From Rhizobium sp. NXC24 (GTDB lineage: Bacteria; Pseudomonadota; Alphaproteobacteria; Rhizobiales; Rhizobiaceae), in assembly GCF_002944315.1 (NCBI RefSeq), contig NZ_CP024311.1, positions 1,464,501 to 1,528,500 on the forward strand: 64,000 bases of DNA. Direction: 5' to 3'. Below, piece after piece: positions 32,544 through 42,938 of this stretch. The position numbers and the translations under genes are program-made. Numbering within the stretch: position 1 is the stretch's first letter; the number at the start of each line of letters is the position of its first letter. Below the pieces are notes generated by a model. The model saw only the letters and a program-made list of their open reading frames with translations, had not been told where the DNA came from and searched no databases.

Positions 32544-32572
32544 AAACTACAAATCGCGCCCGAAAAGTCAAC
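32544..32572 (-). promoter_or_regulatory. Probable rpmG promoter
   Basis: On the minus strand TTGACT (32572-32567) and TAGTTT (32549-32544) are separated by 17 bases. The -35 element overlaps the stop codon of the MFS gene. A start near 32537 would place the hairpin 32530-32500 inside the rpmG leader. Confidence 0.5.
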
Positions 32573-33752
32573 CCCTGCTGCCCATGAAAAGCAGCCGTAT
32601 CGCCGAAAGCAGGACGTAAAGTCCAAAGAAAAAGGCGATTGCCCAGGCAAAACCGCTGGGATTGGCGATATCCATGGCTGTTCCGATCGTCGGCGGACCG
32701 AGGACCATGCCGACTGCGTAACAGAAAACGAATGCCGCATTGGCGGCGACAAGGTCCGCGCCCGTCAGCCGGGTTCCGAGGTGGCTGAGGCCGACCGTAT
32801 ACATGCCGGAAACGCAGCCGCCCCAGAACAGCAGGATAACCGCCAGAAGTATCCAATTCGAAGCCAGCGAGGGCAATAGAAGCGCACCGACCAGTCCGAT
32901 GGCTGCCATGATCGACAAAAGCGGCCGCTTGTCGCGCAAGCGGTCGGCAAGCAGCCCCAGGGGAATCTGGAAGACGAAGTTGCCGACGCCCATCACGGTC
33001 AGCAGCAGTGCGGCTTGTGATTCGTTGAAACCAAGCCGAGTCGCATAGCTGGTGAACAATGATCCGCCGCCGACGGTCACAGCGCCGAACACGAAGACGG
33101 CGGCGGTCGCCGTTGGCACCAGGAAAACGTAACGGATAAAATGCAGCTCGGGCTTTTCGTCGACGATGGGGCTCTCGTTGCGGGCGATGAAGATCGGGAT
33201 TGTCGCCGCCAAAATAATGCAGGCGCCGATGACGAAGGGCATCAGCCCTTCGCTGCCGACCAGCGAGAAAAGCAGGGGGCCGGCTGCAAAGCCGAGCGAG
33301 AAAACCGTGGAATAGAGGCCGAGCACGAAGCCGCGCTTGGAGGGCGGGGAGGCGGCGTTGATCCAGAATTCCGACAGGATGAAGAGGGTGGTGGTCGCCC
33401 CATGGAAGATCAGGCGCAGCGGGAACCACAGCAGCAGGCTTTCCGCGTAATAGAACCCGAGCGAGCTCAGCGCGGAGAGCACGACAGCCCAGATCATCGT
33501 CTGCACCACACCGAATCGGTGGGCGAGCTTCGTGGTGATCAGCGCCGCTATCATCGCGGCGATCCCCATCATTGCCGTGTTGAGCCCGATCAGGCTTGAG
33601 GGAATGCCGCGTTTTTCGAGGATGATGCTGAGAAGCGGAAGGCCGAGGCCGATGGCGATGCCGACAGCGGAAACGGACGAAATGGCGGCGACGAGCGAAG
33701 GCCAATGAATTTCTTCGACATGGCCGGCCTTGCCGTTCGTCGGTTCAAACAT
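32568..33752 (-). CDS. MFS transporter
   Basis: This 394-residue membrane protein has 12 predicted helices in two halves. The loop between helices 2 and 3 contains KLAHRFGVVQTM and the equivalent in the second half is GLLADRLRDKRPLL, both typical of the major facilitator superfamily. The substrate cannot be read from the sequence; it is probably an efflux or uptake carrier of the YfkF/YcaD kind. AAGGAT before the ATG at 33752 supports the start. Confidence 0.85.
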   Translation of the reverse strand: MFEPTNGKAGHVEEIHWPSLVAAISSVSAVGIAIGLGLPLLSIILEKRGIPSSLIGLNTAMMGIAAMIAALITTKLAHRFGVVQTMIWAVVLSALSSLGFYYAESLLLWFPLRLIFHGATTTLFILSEFWINAASPPSKRGFVLGLYSTVFSLGFAAGPLLFSLVGSEGLMPFVIGACIILAATIPIFIARNESPIVDEKPELHFIRYVFLVPTATAAVFVFGAVTVGGGSLFTSYATRLGFNESQAALLLTVMGVGNFVFQIPLGLLADRLRDKRPLLSIMAAIGLVGALLLPSLASNWILLAVILLFWGGCVSGMYTVGLSHLGTRLTGADLVAANAAFVFCYAVGMVLGPPTIGTAMDIANPSGFAWAIAFFFGLYVLLSAIRLLFMGSRG

Positions 33753-33762
33753 GAATTGATCC

Positions 33763-34086
33763 TTAGAGCATGTGGCGAACGAATCGTTCGCAACGCGGGA
33801 GATAGAAAGGCACGGCACGGCCAAATCCAGGTGACGGGTCGGCTTTCATGGGATCAATCATATCCTCCGCAATGATCCTTTCGACGCCCGGCATGTTCAG
33901 ACAAGAAATGTCGCCGATGTCAAGCCATTGGAGATCAAGCAATTCCCGCGAATCATGAATATAGGGCGGATCGATACTGGTTCCGTCCGAAGGGAGTAAC
34001 GGCGCATGCCCGCTCCCGCCGGCCGCCAAGGCTGGTGATATCAGCTCGAGGGTTTGGTTCACGAGTGGCCGTTTCCCCGATCCCAT
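33763..34086 (-). pseudogene. NUDIX hydrolase remnant (C-terminal part only)
   Basis: The 107-codon frame starts inside the 3' end of the DUF983 gene. Its last 65 residues (DSRELLDLQWLDIGDISCLN through VPFYLPRCERFVRHML) look like the C-terminal end of the NUDIX hydrolase that I recall at this place in other rhizobia. The first 40 residues are unrelated in character and the catalytic NUDIX box (GX5EX7REUXEEXGU) is absent. A deletion that removed the N-terminal two-thirds is the simplest reading. A short functional orphan protein cannot be excluded. Confidence 0.5.
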
Positions 34087-34514
34087 TCTTCGGGACTGTC
34101 GTCATGGCCGCCGAAGCCATGCATCCGCAGCGCCCATTGCAGGCCGATGACGCCGCCCTTGATCGGTTGAATTGCCGCCAAGGCGGTGAGCACCGTAATC
34201 GGCGCCCAGATGGCGAGATGCGCCCAGATCGGCAGATGAAAGGCCATATCCGTCAGCATGTAGCCGCCGACCACCACATGGCCGAGTACCAGGATGACCA
34301 AGTAGGGCGGCAGGTCGTCAGCACGCTGGTGGAACAGCTCCTCCTCGCAGACGGCGCAACGGTCTGCTGGTTTCAGGAACGCCTTGAAGAGCTTTCCCGA
34401 GCCGCAATGCGGACAGCGGTTCAGTAAGCCGCGGACAATCGAGCGTCCGAGCGGACGTTCAGCCTCGTCGGGGCCGCCAAAGCGGATGATTGGATCGGAC
34501 GGGCTGCTCGTCAT
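34059..34514 (-). CDS. DUF983 family membrane protein
   Basis: This 151-residue protein begins with a zinc-ribbon-like CPHCGSGKLFKAFLKPADRC-x2-C segment (two CxxC pairs near residues 35-56) followed by two transmembrane helices (about residues 70-115). This is the DUF983 layout. It follows rnr by 30 bases on the same strand, as in many alphaproteobacteria. Function is unknown. AAGGAAAGG precedes the ATG. Confidence 0.85.
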   Translation of the reverse strand: MTSSPSDPIIRFGGPDEAERPLGRSIVRGLLNRCPHCGSGKLFKAFLKPADRCAVCEEELFHQRADDLPPYLVILVLGHVVVGGYMLTDMAFHLPIWAHLAIWAPITVLTALAAIQPIKGGVIGLQWALRMHGFGGHDDSPEEWDRGNGHS

Positions 34515-34544
34515 GAACCTTTCCTTCCTGCCGGCAGCCACCGT

Positions 34545-36923
34545 TTATCGGCGCCCGCGCGGCGGTCTCGTTCCCGGCGCCTTGCGTGCCGGGGTCTTGT
34601 TGCGTCGCGTCGCCTTGTGGAAGGAACGCACCGCCGTTGGCATGGCGCGGCCGTCGCTTAACATTTCGAAGCGCAGGGCACCCGCCAGCGGGATCGCTTC
34701 CGCAAGGCGCACTGTGACGCTGTCGCCGAGGCGGAAGCCGAGCCCCGTCTTTTCACCCGTCAGCGCCTGATGCGCCTCGTCATAGATGAAATAGTCGGAG
34801 CCGAGCGTAGATATAGGGATGAAGCCGTCAGCGCCATAGTCGGGCAGGGTGACAAAAAGTCCCGACTTGGTGACACCGCCGACCCGGGCCTCGAATTCCT
34901 CGCCGATACGCCCGACAAGATGATGCGCAATCAGCCGGTCGACCGTCTCGCGTTCGGCCGCCATGGCACGGCGCTCGAAAGTAGAAATTTCGGCGGCGAT
35001 ATCGTCGAGCGTTGCTTCCTCGTCCGGCGTGATGCCGCCTTCGCCGAAGCCGAGCGAGCCGACGAGGGCGCGATGCACGATCAGATCCGCATAGCGGCGG
35101 ATCGGCGAGGTGAAATGCGCGTATTTCATCAGGTTCAGGCCGAAATGCCCGATATTGTCGGGGCTGTAGATCGCCTGGCTCTGCGAGCGCAGCACCATCT
35201 CGTTGACCATGGTCTGATGCGCCGTACCCTCGGCCTTCGCCAGGATGCCGTTGAAGCTGTTGGCGCGGACATTGCCGCCCTTGACGAGCGAGATGCCGAG
35301 CGTTGCGAGGAATTCGCGCAGCACTTCCTGCTTGGCAAGCGTCGGGCCGTCATGGATGCGGTAGATCAGCACCTGCCGCTTCTTTTCCAGCGTTTCGGCA
35401 GCGGCGACATTCGCCTGGATCATCATTTCTTCGATGAGTCTGTGGGCATCGAGACGCGGCGGTACGAAGACCCGATCGACCGTCCCATCCGGCTTCAGCA
35501 GGATCTTGCGTTCGGGCATGTCGAGTTCGAGCGGCTGACGCCGGTCGCGGCCGCGCCTCATAACCTCATAGGCATGCCAGAGCGGCTTCAGGATCGGCTC
35601 CAGCATCGGTCCGGTCTTGTCGTCCGGCTTGCCGTCGATCGCCGCCTGGGCCTGTTGGTAGGAAAGCTTGGCGGCACTCTTCATCATGATGCGATGGAAG
35701 GTATGGCCCGCCTTGCGGCCTTCCTTGGAAAAGATCATCCGCACGGCAAGCGCAGGGCGGTCGACGCCTTCCTTGAGGGAGCAGAGATCGTTGGAGATGC
35801 GCTCCGGGAGCATCGGCACGACGCGATCCGGAAAGTAGACCGAATTGCCGCGCTTCAGCGCCTCACGATCCAGCGCGGAGCCGGGGCGGACATACCAGGA
35901 GACATCCGCGATGGCGACAGTGACGATCACGCCGCCGGGATTGTCGGGCGAGGGGTCCAGCTCGGCATAGACCGCATCGTCGTGGTCCTTGGCATCGGCC
36001 GGATCGATGGTGATCAGCGGCAGGCTGCGCCAATCTTCGCGATGCGACATGGTGGCGGCCTTGGCGGCGTCCGCCTCGGCGATGGCAGCCTGCGGGAAGA
36101 CATGCGGGATGCCATGCGCATGGATGGCGATCATCGAAATCGCCTTTTCCGAAGCGACGGAGCCGACGACCGACAGCACCTTGGCGCGCGGTAGCCCGAA
36201 ACGGCCGAGGCGGGCAACTTCGACCTCGACCAGGTCGCCTTCCTTGGCGTCGCCGGTATAATCCGGATCGATGACCATTTCCTCGCCGCGCCGCTCGATC
36301 GGCAGCAGCCGCCCGCCGCCGCCCGGCGTCTCGCGAAAGACGCCCATGGTTGCGGCCAGACGCTTGTCGATAACCCTGATGATGCGCGCGGTATAAGCCG
36401 GGCCGCCGCGATCGACAGCCGGGAATATCTTGGCGAGGATGCGGTCGCCCATGCCGGCAACCGGAGCCTTGCCCTTGCCGTTGCGGCCGGCGGGGGAAGA
36501 GGACTGCTTGATCATCACGGCCGGCGCGACGCCGTTTTCCTCCGGCCATTCGGTCGGACGGCCGATCAGCTCGCCATCCTTGTCGCGCGTGGTGATATCG
36601 AGGACGGCGATCGGCGGCAAAGCTCCGGGGCGGATGAGCGACTTGCGGCTCTTCTGCACCATGCCGTCTTCTTCAAGCTCGCGCAGGAGGTTCTTGAGCT
36701 CGACGCGGCTCTCGCCCTTTAATCCAAAGGCCTTGGCAAGCTCGCGCTTGGAAGCCTGCTGCGGGTGATCGGCGATGAAGCGCAGGAGGACTTCGCGCGG
36801 CGGCAAAACGCCGTGCACGATCGCCATCATCGGTTCCGCATCGCCGCTGTTTTTCGCCGCACGACCAGTCTTGCCGGGGCGTCGCTCCGACGATGAATTC
36901 CTGCCGCGCGGTTCTCTGCTCAC
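34545..36923 (-). CDS. rnr: Ribonuclease R
   Basis: This 792-residue 3'-5' exoribonuclease degrades structured RNA. It has an N-terminal winged helix, cold-shock-like domains, the RNB catalytic domain with DAKDHDDAVYAE near residue 310, and a C-terminal S1 domain near residue 670, followed by a basic Arg/Lys-rich tail. The GTG start overlaps the topA stop by 4 bases (GTGA), which indicates translational coupling. An internal start nearer to MMAIVHGVL (residue 32) is possible. Confidence 0.93.
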   Translation of the reverse strand: MSREPRGRNSSSERRPGKTGRAAKNSGDAEPMMAIVHGVLPPREVLLRFIADHPQQASKRELAKAFGLKGESRVELKNLLRELEEDGMVQKSRKSLIRPGALPPIAVLDITTRDKDGELIGRPTEWPEENGVAPAVMIKQSSSPAGRNGKGKAPVAGMGDRILAKIFPAVDRGGPAYTARIIRVIDKRLAATMGVFRETPGGGGRLLPIERRGEEMVIDPDYTGDAKEGDLVEVEVARLGRFGLPRAKVLSVVGSVASEKAISMIAIHAHGIPHVFPQAAIAEADAAKAATMSHREDWRSLPLITIDPADAKDHDDAVYAELDPSPDNPGGVIVTVAIADVSWYVRPGSALDREALKRGNSVYFPDRVVPMLPERISNDLCSLKEGVDRPALAVRMIFSKEGRKAGHTFHRIMMKSAAKLSYQQAQAAIDGKPDDKTGPMLEPILKPLWHAYEVMRRGRDRRQPLELDMPERKILLKPDGTVDRVFVPPRLDAHRLIEEMMIQANVAAAETLEKKRQVLIYRIHDGPTLAKQEVLREFLATLGISLVKGGNVRANSFNGILAKAEGTAHQTMVNEMVLRSQSQAIYSPDNIGHFGLNLMKYAHFTSPIRRYADLIVHRALVGSLGFGEGGITPDEEATLDDIAAEISTFERRAMAAERETVDRLIAHHLVGRIGEEFEARVGGVTKSGLFVTLPDYGADGFIPISTLGSDYFIYDEAHQALTGEKTGLGFRLGDSVTVRLAEAIPLAGALRFEMLSDGRAMPTAVRSFHKATRRNKTPARKAPGTRPPRGRR

Positions 36924-39607
36924 TCTGCGCTCTTCTTCGTCGTCTTGGTTGTTTTCGCCTTGGCCGGAGCCTTTGCAGCCGCCTTTGCCTTCGGTTTGGC
37001 GGCAGTCTTCGTCGTCTTGGTGGCGGCAGCCGCGGTCTTGGTCTTGGCCGGCGCTCTGGCCGACTTCCCGCCGCCGGATTTACCGGCTTTCGCCGCGATC
37101 AGCTCCAGCGCCTCTTCAACCGTGATTGCCTGCGGATCCTTGCCTTTCGGCAGGGTCGCATTGACCTTGCCCCAGTTCACATAGGGTCCGTATTTGCCGT
37201 CGCGAACGGTGATCGAGCCGCCGTCGGGATGTTCGCCGAGGTCCTTCAATGCTGCTGGCGTGCCGCCGCGGCTTCCTCCGCCGCCGGCCTTGCTCTGCTT
37301 TTCAGCAAGAACGGTCACGGCGCGGTTGAGGCCGACGGTGAAAACGTCCTCGACGGACTCGAGATTGGCGTAGCTGCCGTCATGCAGCAGAAACGGCCCG
37401 TAGCGGCCGATGCCGGACGAGATCATCTTGCCGCTTTCCGGATGCTTGCCGATATCGCGCGGAAGCGAGATCAGCGCCATGGCCTTTTCATAGTCGATAT
37501 CCTCGGGCTTCCAGCCCCTCGGCAGCGACGCACGCTTGGCTTCCTTGCCGTCGCCGCGCTGGATATAGGGCCCGAAGCGACCGGAGCGCAGCGTCAGCTC
37601 TTCGCCGGTGACCGGATCGGTGCCGAGCGCCTTCGGTTCGTTCAACCCGCTGGCTTCAGCCTCCGCGCCGCCTTCCGAGGAGAGTTGGCGCGTGTAGTTG
37701 CATTCCGGATAGTTCGAGCAGCCGATGAAGGCGCCGTATTTGCCGAGCTTCAGCGACAGGTTGCCCGTGCCGCAGACCTGGCAGATACGCGGATCGCTGC
37801 CATCTTCCCGCTTCGGGAAGACCAGTGGAGCAAGCGCTTCGTTCAGCGCGTCGAGCACATTGGTGACGCGCAGTTCCTTTGTATCCTCGATCTGGGCGAA
37901 GAAATCGCGCCAGAAATCGCGCAATACATCCTTCCAGTTCAATTCGCCAGCGGAGATACGATCGAGCTTTTCTTCGAGATCGGCGGTGAAGTCGTATTCG
38001 ACGTATTTCGTGAAGAAGCTTTCGAGGAAGGCGGTGACGAGCCGGCCCTTGGCCTGCGGTACCAGCTTGCGCTTGTCGATCGTGACATAGTCGCGGTCGC
38101 GCAGCGTCGCCAGTGTTGCCGCATAGGTCGATGGGCGCCCAATGCCGAGTTCTTCCATCTTCTTGATCAGCGATGCTTCCGAATAGCGCGGCGGCGGCTC
38201 GGTAAAATGCTGCGTCGAATTGATCTTCTGCTTGGCGAGATTTTCGCGCGCATTGATCTCCGGCAGGCGGCCATCCTCGTCGTCGGCATCGTCGCTCTGC
38301 TCGCCGTCCTCCTTCTGGTCGGTATAGGCGGCGATGAAGCCGTCGAAGCGGATCACCGAACCGACAGCGCGCAAGCCTGCCTTCTGGCCGGCATTGTCAG
38401 CCAGGATTTCCACGGTGGTCCGCTCGATCTCGGCCGAGGCCATCTGGCTGGCGATGCCGCGCTTCCAAATGAGATCATAGAGCCTGATCTGATCGGCATC
38501 GAGGAATTTGCGCACGCGATCCGGCGAACGATCGAAATCGGTCGGACGGATCGCCTCGTGCGCTTCCTGGGCATTCTTCGCCTTGGTCGAGTAGAAGCGT
38601 GCCTTTTCCGGTAGGTAGCGATTGCCAAACTGATCGGCGATGGAGCGCCGTGCCGCGTCAATCGCTTCCGGCGCCATCTGAACGCCGTCCGTACGCATAT
38701 AGGTGATGAGACCGACAGTCTCGCCGCCGATATCGACCCCCTCATAGAGCTTCTGCGCGATCTGCATCGTGCGGGATGCCGAGAAACCGAGCTTGGAGGA
38801 GGCGGCCTGCTGCAGGGTGGACGTGGTGAATGGCGGGCTCGGATTGCGCTTGACCGGCTTTGCCTCGACCGTGTCGACGACATAGGCGGCGCCTTCCAGC
38901 AGCGCCTTCAGGTTGCCGGCCTCTTCGCCATTGCCGATCGAGCGCGGCTGCAGGCGCTTGCCGTTGGCGGCGACGAGCCGCGCTTCGAATTCGTCACCGC
39001 GCGGTGTCTTCAAGATCGCCGAGAGATTCCAGTATTCCTCGGAGATAAAACGTTCGATCTCCGACTCGCGGTCGCAGACGAGGCGCAAGGCCACCGACTG
39101 CACGCGGCCGGCCGAGCGGGCGCCCGGCAGCTTGCGCCACAGCACCGGCGACAGATTGAAGCCGACGAGATAGTCGAGGGCACGGCGGGCAAGATAGGCG
39201 TCGACCAGCGGCACGTCGATATCGCGCGGCTCGGCCATCGCGTCGAGCACGGCCTTCTTAGTGATGGCGTTGAAGACGACGCGCTTTACGGGCTTGCCGT
39301 TGATGACGCGCTTCTTGTTTAATAGGTCGAGCACGTGCCAGGAAATCGCTTCGCCTTCGCGATCCGGGTCGGTCGCGAGAATCAAGCCGTCGGAGGATTT
39401 CACTGCGTCGGCAATGTCCTTGATGCGCTTTTGCGAAGCGCCATCGACTTCCCAGAGCATCTCGAAGTCTTGCTCGGGAAGGACCGAGCCGTCCTTGGCA
39501 GGCAGGTCGCGCACATGGCCGAAGGAAGCAAGAACCTTATATCCGGGTCCCAGATATTTATTGATTGTCTTGGCCTTGGCAGGCGATTCCACCACTACAA
39601 CGTTCAT
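36920..39607 (-). CDS. topA: DNA topoisomerase I
   Basis: This 895-residue type IA topoisomerase relaxes negative supercoils. The Toprim motif ATDPDREGE is at residues 79-87, and the catalytic tyrosine is Tyr303 in ITYMRTDG. One zinc-finger module (CQVCGTGNLSLKLGKYGAF, then CSNYPEC) follows. The C-terminus is a long Lys/Ala/Thr-rich tail of about 60 residues, common in rhizobial TopA and likely DNA-binding. The ATG at 39607 gives the family start MNVVVVESPAKA. Confidence 0.95.
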   Translation of the reverse strand: MNVVVVESPAKAKTINKYLGPGYKVLASFGHVRDLPAKDGSVLPEQDFEMLWEVDGASQKRIKDIADAVKSSDGLILATDPDREGEAISWHVLDLLNKKRVINGKPVKRVVFNAITKKAVLDAMAEPRDIDVPLVDAYLARRALDYLVGFNLSPVLWRKLPGARSAGRVQSVALRLVCDRESEIERFISEEYWNLSAILKTPRGDEFEARLVAANGKRLQPRSIGNGEEAGNLKALLEGAAYVVDTVEAKPVKRNPSPPFTTSTLQQAASSKLGFSASRTMQIAQKLYEGVDIGGETVGLITYMRTDGVQMAPEAIDAARRSIADQFGNRYLPEKARFYSTKAKNAQEAHEAIRPTDFDRSPDRVRKFLDADQIRLYDLIWKRGIASQMASAEIERTTVEILADNAGQKAGLRAVGSVIRFDGFIAAYTDQKEDGEQSDDADDEDGRLPEINARENLAKQKINSTQHFTEPPPRYSEASLIKKMEELGIGRPSTYAATLATLRDRDYVTIDKRKLVPQAKGRLVTAFLESFFTKYVEYDFTADLEEKLDRISAGELNWKDVLRDFWRDFFAQIEDTKELRVTNVLDALNEALAPLVFPKREDGSDPRICQVCGTGNLSLKLGKYGAFIGCSNYPECNYTRQLSSEGGAEAEASGLNEPKALGTDPVTGEELTLRSGRFGPYIQRGDGKEAKRASLPRGWKPEDIDYEKAMALISLPRDIGKHPESGKMISSGIGRYGPFLLHDGSYANLESVEDVFTVGLNRAVTVLAEKQSKAGGGGSRGGTPAALKDLGEHPDGGSITVRDGKYGPYVNWGKVNATLPKGKDPQAITVEEALELIAAKAGKSGGGKSARAPAKTKTAAAATKTTKTAAKPKAKAAAKAPAKAKTTKTTKKSAE

Positions 39608-39847
39608 CATCAATCTCTGAATGCGAGGTCGCGCCGGAAAAAGGCGCGGGAGAGACGGGGTATTTCGTTTCCCCGGCCTTCCGACATGGACAGGGAATTC
39701 GCCGCGGTCAAGAGGCGAAGTCGATTTTTGCGGTCAGCGCGGCGATGCGATCCTTGCAAGATGGCATCTATGCTACAATCCTGAATAAGCGCCTTTGGAC
39801 GCTCCCCGTAGGTTCTGGTCATCATATCGGAACAGCCGGCAACACTT

Positions 39848-40999
39848 TCAATCCAGCATCGAGATCGACACCAGTCCGCCGGGATGCCGATGCAACCGGC
39901 CGGCCATGTCGAGTTCGAGAAGCACGGAATGAACGGAGGACACCGACTGGCCGGTATGCCGGATGATATCGTCGATTTCCACCGGCGTCGGCCCGAGTGC
40001 GTCGATGATCTCCCAGCGCTCCGTATCGTCCGGTGGCAAGGACAGCGGTTTGTCGTTCTTTTCAGCGGGCGCTTCGGCAAGCTGCGGGCGGAAAAGATCG
40101 GGCTCGGCGAGAGGCCTCAGCGCCTCGATGACGTCATCCGGGCTGGTCACGATCATCGCGCCATCCTTCAGCAAACCATTGGTGCCCTCGCAGCGTGGAT
40201 CGAGCGGAGAGCCCGGCACGGCAAATACCAGCCGGCCGAATTCGCCCGCGAGCCGCGCGGTGATCAGCGAGCCGGAGCGCGTTGCCGCCTCGATCACCAC
40301 GACGCCCAGTGAGATGCCTGCTATCAGCCGGTTGCGGCGTGGGAAATCGCGTGCGCGTGGTTCCCAGCCGAAGGGCATTTCGCTGACGGCGAGTCCATTG
40401 CCGTCCCATATGTCATGCAACAGGCCGATATTTTCGGGCGGGTAGGGCTGGTCGAGCCCGCCGGCCATGGCGGCGATCGTGCCCGTTTCCAGGCTGGCGC
40501 GGTGAGCTGCCGTATCAATGCCGCGGGCAAGGCCCGAGACCACGGCATAGCCGGCCTGGCCACAAGCGCGGGCGATCATCGCAGTGAATTTGGCGCCGCT
40601 GATCGAGGCATTGCGCGAGCCGACGATGCCGATCGCCGGGCGGGTTGCCGTCGGCAAGCTGCCTTTGACGGCAAGAAGCGGCGGCGCACCATCGATCTCC
40701 CTCAGCGCCTGCGGATAATCCGGTTCGCCGATACCGACGAAGCGCGCGCCGAAACGATCCGCCGCTTCCAGTTCGCGCAGTGCATCCTGCTCGCTGGCAA
40801 TACGGATAGCACGTGTCGAGCCGCCGCGCTGTGACAGCTCCGGCAACGCGGCGAGTGCGGCTTCGGCTGAGCCGTAGTGACGGATAAGGTCGCGAAAGGT
40901 GGAGGGGCCGACATTGTCGGAACGGATCAGACGGAGCCAGGCTATCCTTTGTTTTTCCGTCAGCGCAATTCCGGTTCGTCCTGCGCTGCCTCTTCCCAT
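39848..40999 (-). CDS. dprA: DNA-processing protein DprA
   Basis: This 383-residue Rossmann-fold protein loads RecA onto incoming single-stranded DNA. Motifs are [12 protein letters not shown] near residue 125, [13 protein letters not shown] near residue 155 and [12 protein letters not shown] near residue 220. An N-terminal SAM/HhH-like region and a C-terminal winged helix ([20 protein letters not shown]) flank it. The ATG overlaps the plsY stop by one base. Confidence 0.93.
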   Translation of the reverse strand: MGRGSAGRTGIALTEKQRIAWLRLIRSDNVGPSTFRDLIRHYGSAEAALAALPELSQRGGSTRAIRIASEQDALRELEAADRFGARFVGIGEPDYPQALREIDGAPPLLAVKGSLPTATRPAIGIVGSRNASISGAKFTAMIARACGQAGYAVVSGLARGIDTAAHRASLETGTIAAMAGGLDQPYPPENIGLLHDIWDGNGLAVSEMPFGWEPRARDFPRRNRLIAGISLGVVVIEAATRSGSLITARLAGEFGRLVFAVPGSPLDPRCEGTNGLLKDGAMIVTSPDDVIEALRPLAEPDLFRPQLAEAPAEKNDKPLSLPPDDTERWEIIDALGPTPVEIDDIIRHTGQSVSSVHSVLLELDMAGRLHRHPGGLVSISMLD

Positions 41000-41616
41000 T
41001 ACCCCTTCGCTCCGATCTTGGTTTCCGTGCCGGCGGTCAGCCGGGCAATATTGGCTCTGTGCTTGTACCAGGCGATAACGGTCATCAACGCCATGGCCGC
41101 GGCGATCTTGTCGGCACCCAATATCCATAATGCAACCGGAATGACAAGGGTTGCAACCAGCGCGGAAAGAGAGGAGTAGCGGGTCGTAAAGGCGATGACC
41201 AGCCAGATGATGGAGAAGATCAGCGCCATCAACGGCGCGAGGCCCAGGAGAATACCCAGGTAGGTCGCCACGCCCTTGCCGCCCTTGAAGCCGATCCAGA
41301 CCGGAAAGATATGGCCGATGAAGGCGGCAAAGCCGGCGAGCACGCTCGCATCCTCACCGAAGAAATGCGAGACGATCAACACTGCGACCGTTCCCTTGAA
41401 GGCGTCGAGCAGCAGCGTTGCTGCCGCCAACGGCTTATTGCCGGTGCGCAGCACATTGGTCGCGCCGATGTTGCCGGAGCCGATCTTGCGGACATCGCCG
41501 AGACCGGCCATGCGTGTCAGAACCAGGCCGAAGGGGATAGAGCCGAGCAGGTAGCCGATGACAATAGCTGCCAGCGCCGTTGGCAGGGTCAACTGCCATG
41601 TCCAGAAATCCGCCAT
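40999..41616 (-). CDS. plsY: Glycerol-3-phosphate acyltransferase PlsY
   Basis: This 205-residue integral membrane enzyme transfers acyl groups from acyl-phosphate to glycerol-3-phosphate, the first step of phospholipid synthesis. Motifs [12 protein letters not shown] near residue 42 and [13 protein letters not shown] near residue 105 are diagnostic. An in-frame GTG lies one codon upstream of the chosen ATG. Confidence 0.95.
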   Translation of the reverse strand: MADFWTWQLTLPTALAAIVIGYLLGSIPFGLVLTRMAGLGDVRKIGSGNIGATNVLRTGNKPLAAATLLLDAFKGTVAVLIVSHFFGEDASVLAGFAAFIGHIFPVWIGFKGGKGVATYLGILLGLAPLMALIFSIIWLVIAFTTRYSSLSALVATLVIPVALWILGADKIAAAMALMTVIAWYKHRANIARLTAGTETKIGAKG

Positions 41617-41648
41617 CACTTTCTATTCCCCATAAGCCTCAGCTTTGC

Positions 41649-42938
41649 CTAGAGACTGTGAACCAGCTTGCCCGCGACATAGGTCGCGACTGCCCTGCCG
41701 GTCATTCTTGCGTCTTCGAACGGTGTATTCTTCGAGCGCGACAGAAGCATGTCTTTGGCAACAAGCCAAGGCTCGTCGAGATCGATCAAGGTGATATCCG
41801 CCTTTGCACCCGGCTTCAGCGTGCCGGCATCGAGACCGAAGATCTGCGCCGGCCGGGTTGAAAGGGCGTCGATCAGCCGCATGAGGCTGACTTCGCCGCT
41901 GTGATGCAGGCGAAGTGCGGCCGCAAGCAGCGTCTCCAACCCGATTGCGCCATCCTCGGCCTCGCCGAAAGGCAGGCGCTTGGTATCCACATCCTGCGGG
42001 TCGTGCGCCGAGACGATAATGTCGATGGTGCCGTCCGCAAGCGCCTCGATCATGGCCGTGCGATCGTCCTCGGAGCGTAGCGGCGGGTAGAGTTTGAAGA
42101 AGGTGCGGTATTCGCCGATGTCGTTTTCGTTGAGCGCCAGATTGTTGATCGAGGTGCCGCAGGTGACCTTCGCGCCGCGCGAGCGTGCAAGACGGATGGC
42201 CTCTGCCGATTCCGGCACGGAGATCATCGCTGCGTGATAATGGCTGCGGGTCAGCGTCGCGATCCTGAGATCGCGCTCGAGCGGGATAAGCTCGGTTTCC
42301 CTCGGAATACCGGATAGCCCGAGCCAGCTTGCCAGCAGCCCCTCATGCATTACACCGTTGGCGCCGAGATATTTGTCGCGGGTCTCGCAGGAGACGACCG
42401 CGCCGAATTCGCGCGCATAGGTCATGATGCGGCGCAGGACCTGCGTGTCGTAGACGCCGGAATGCGCATCGGTGAAGACCACGGCGCCGGCTTCCCTGAG
42501 GAGACCGATTTCCGTCATCTCTTCGCCGGCAAGCCCCTTGGTAATCGCCGCTGCCGGATAGACATTGACGACGGCCGTATCGCGCGCCGTCTTCTTGACG
42601 AATTCGACGAGGGCGATGTCATCGATGACGGGATCAGTGTCCGGCATCATGATGAAGGAGGTCACGCCGCCGGCTGCCGCCGCGCGGCTCGCCGAAGCGA
42701 TGGTCTCGCGATGTTCGCCGCCGGGCTCGCCGACATGGACACGGGCATCGACAAGGCCGGGCACGGCGACGAGGCCGGTGCAGTCCCGTACTTCAGCGCC
42801 CTTCGGCGCGGCATGCCCGAGTGCATCCTTGCCGGCGGCGAGGATGACGCCGTTTTCGACGATGATCGTGCCGACTTCGTCAAGATTGCGCGAGGGATCG
42901 ATGATGCGGACGTTCTGGAGGACGATCGAGTTGCTCAT
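41649..42938 (-). CDS. pyrC': Dihydroorotase-like protein, probably non-catalytic (PyrC')
   Basis: This 429-residue amidohydrolase-fold protein overlaps pyrB by 4 bases (ATGA). Several metal and catalytic positions of active dihydroorotases are altered: the HxH motif reads DARVH (Arg66 for the first His), the next His is Cys184 (VSCETRD), and the catalytic TDHAPH motif reads SAHDPQ (Ala311 for Asp, Gln315 for His). Asp157 and His235 remain. In Pseudomonas the pyrB-linked PyrC' is inactive and serves to assemble aspartate transcarbamoylase; the same role is inferred here, implying an active pyrC elsewhere. Confidence 0.88.
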   Translation of the reverse strand: MSNSIVLQNVRIIDPSRNLDEVGTIIVENGVILAAGKDALGHAAPKGAEVRDCTGLVAVPGLVDARVHVGEPGGEHRETIASASRAAAAGGVTSFIMMPDTDPVIDDIALVEFVKKTARDTAVVNVYPAAAITKGLAGEEMTEIGLLREAGAVVFTDAHSGVYDTQVLRRIMTYAREFGAVVSCETRDKYLGANGVMHEGLLASWLGLSGIPRETELIPLERDLRIATLTRSHYHAAMISVPESAEAIRLARSRGAKVTCGTSINNLALNENDIGEYRTFFKLYPPLRSEDDRTAMIEALADGTIDIIVSAHDPQDVDTKRLPFGEAEDGAIGLETLLAAALRLHHSGEVSLMRLIDALSTRPAQIFGLDAGTLKPGAKADITLIDLDEPWLVAKDMLLSRSKNTPFEDARMTGRAVATYVAGKLVHSL

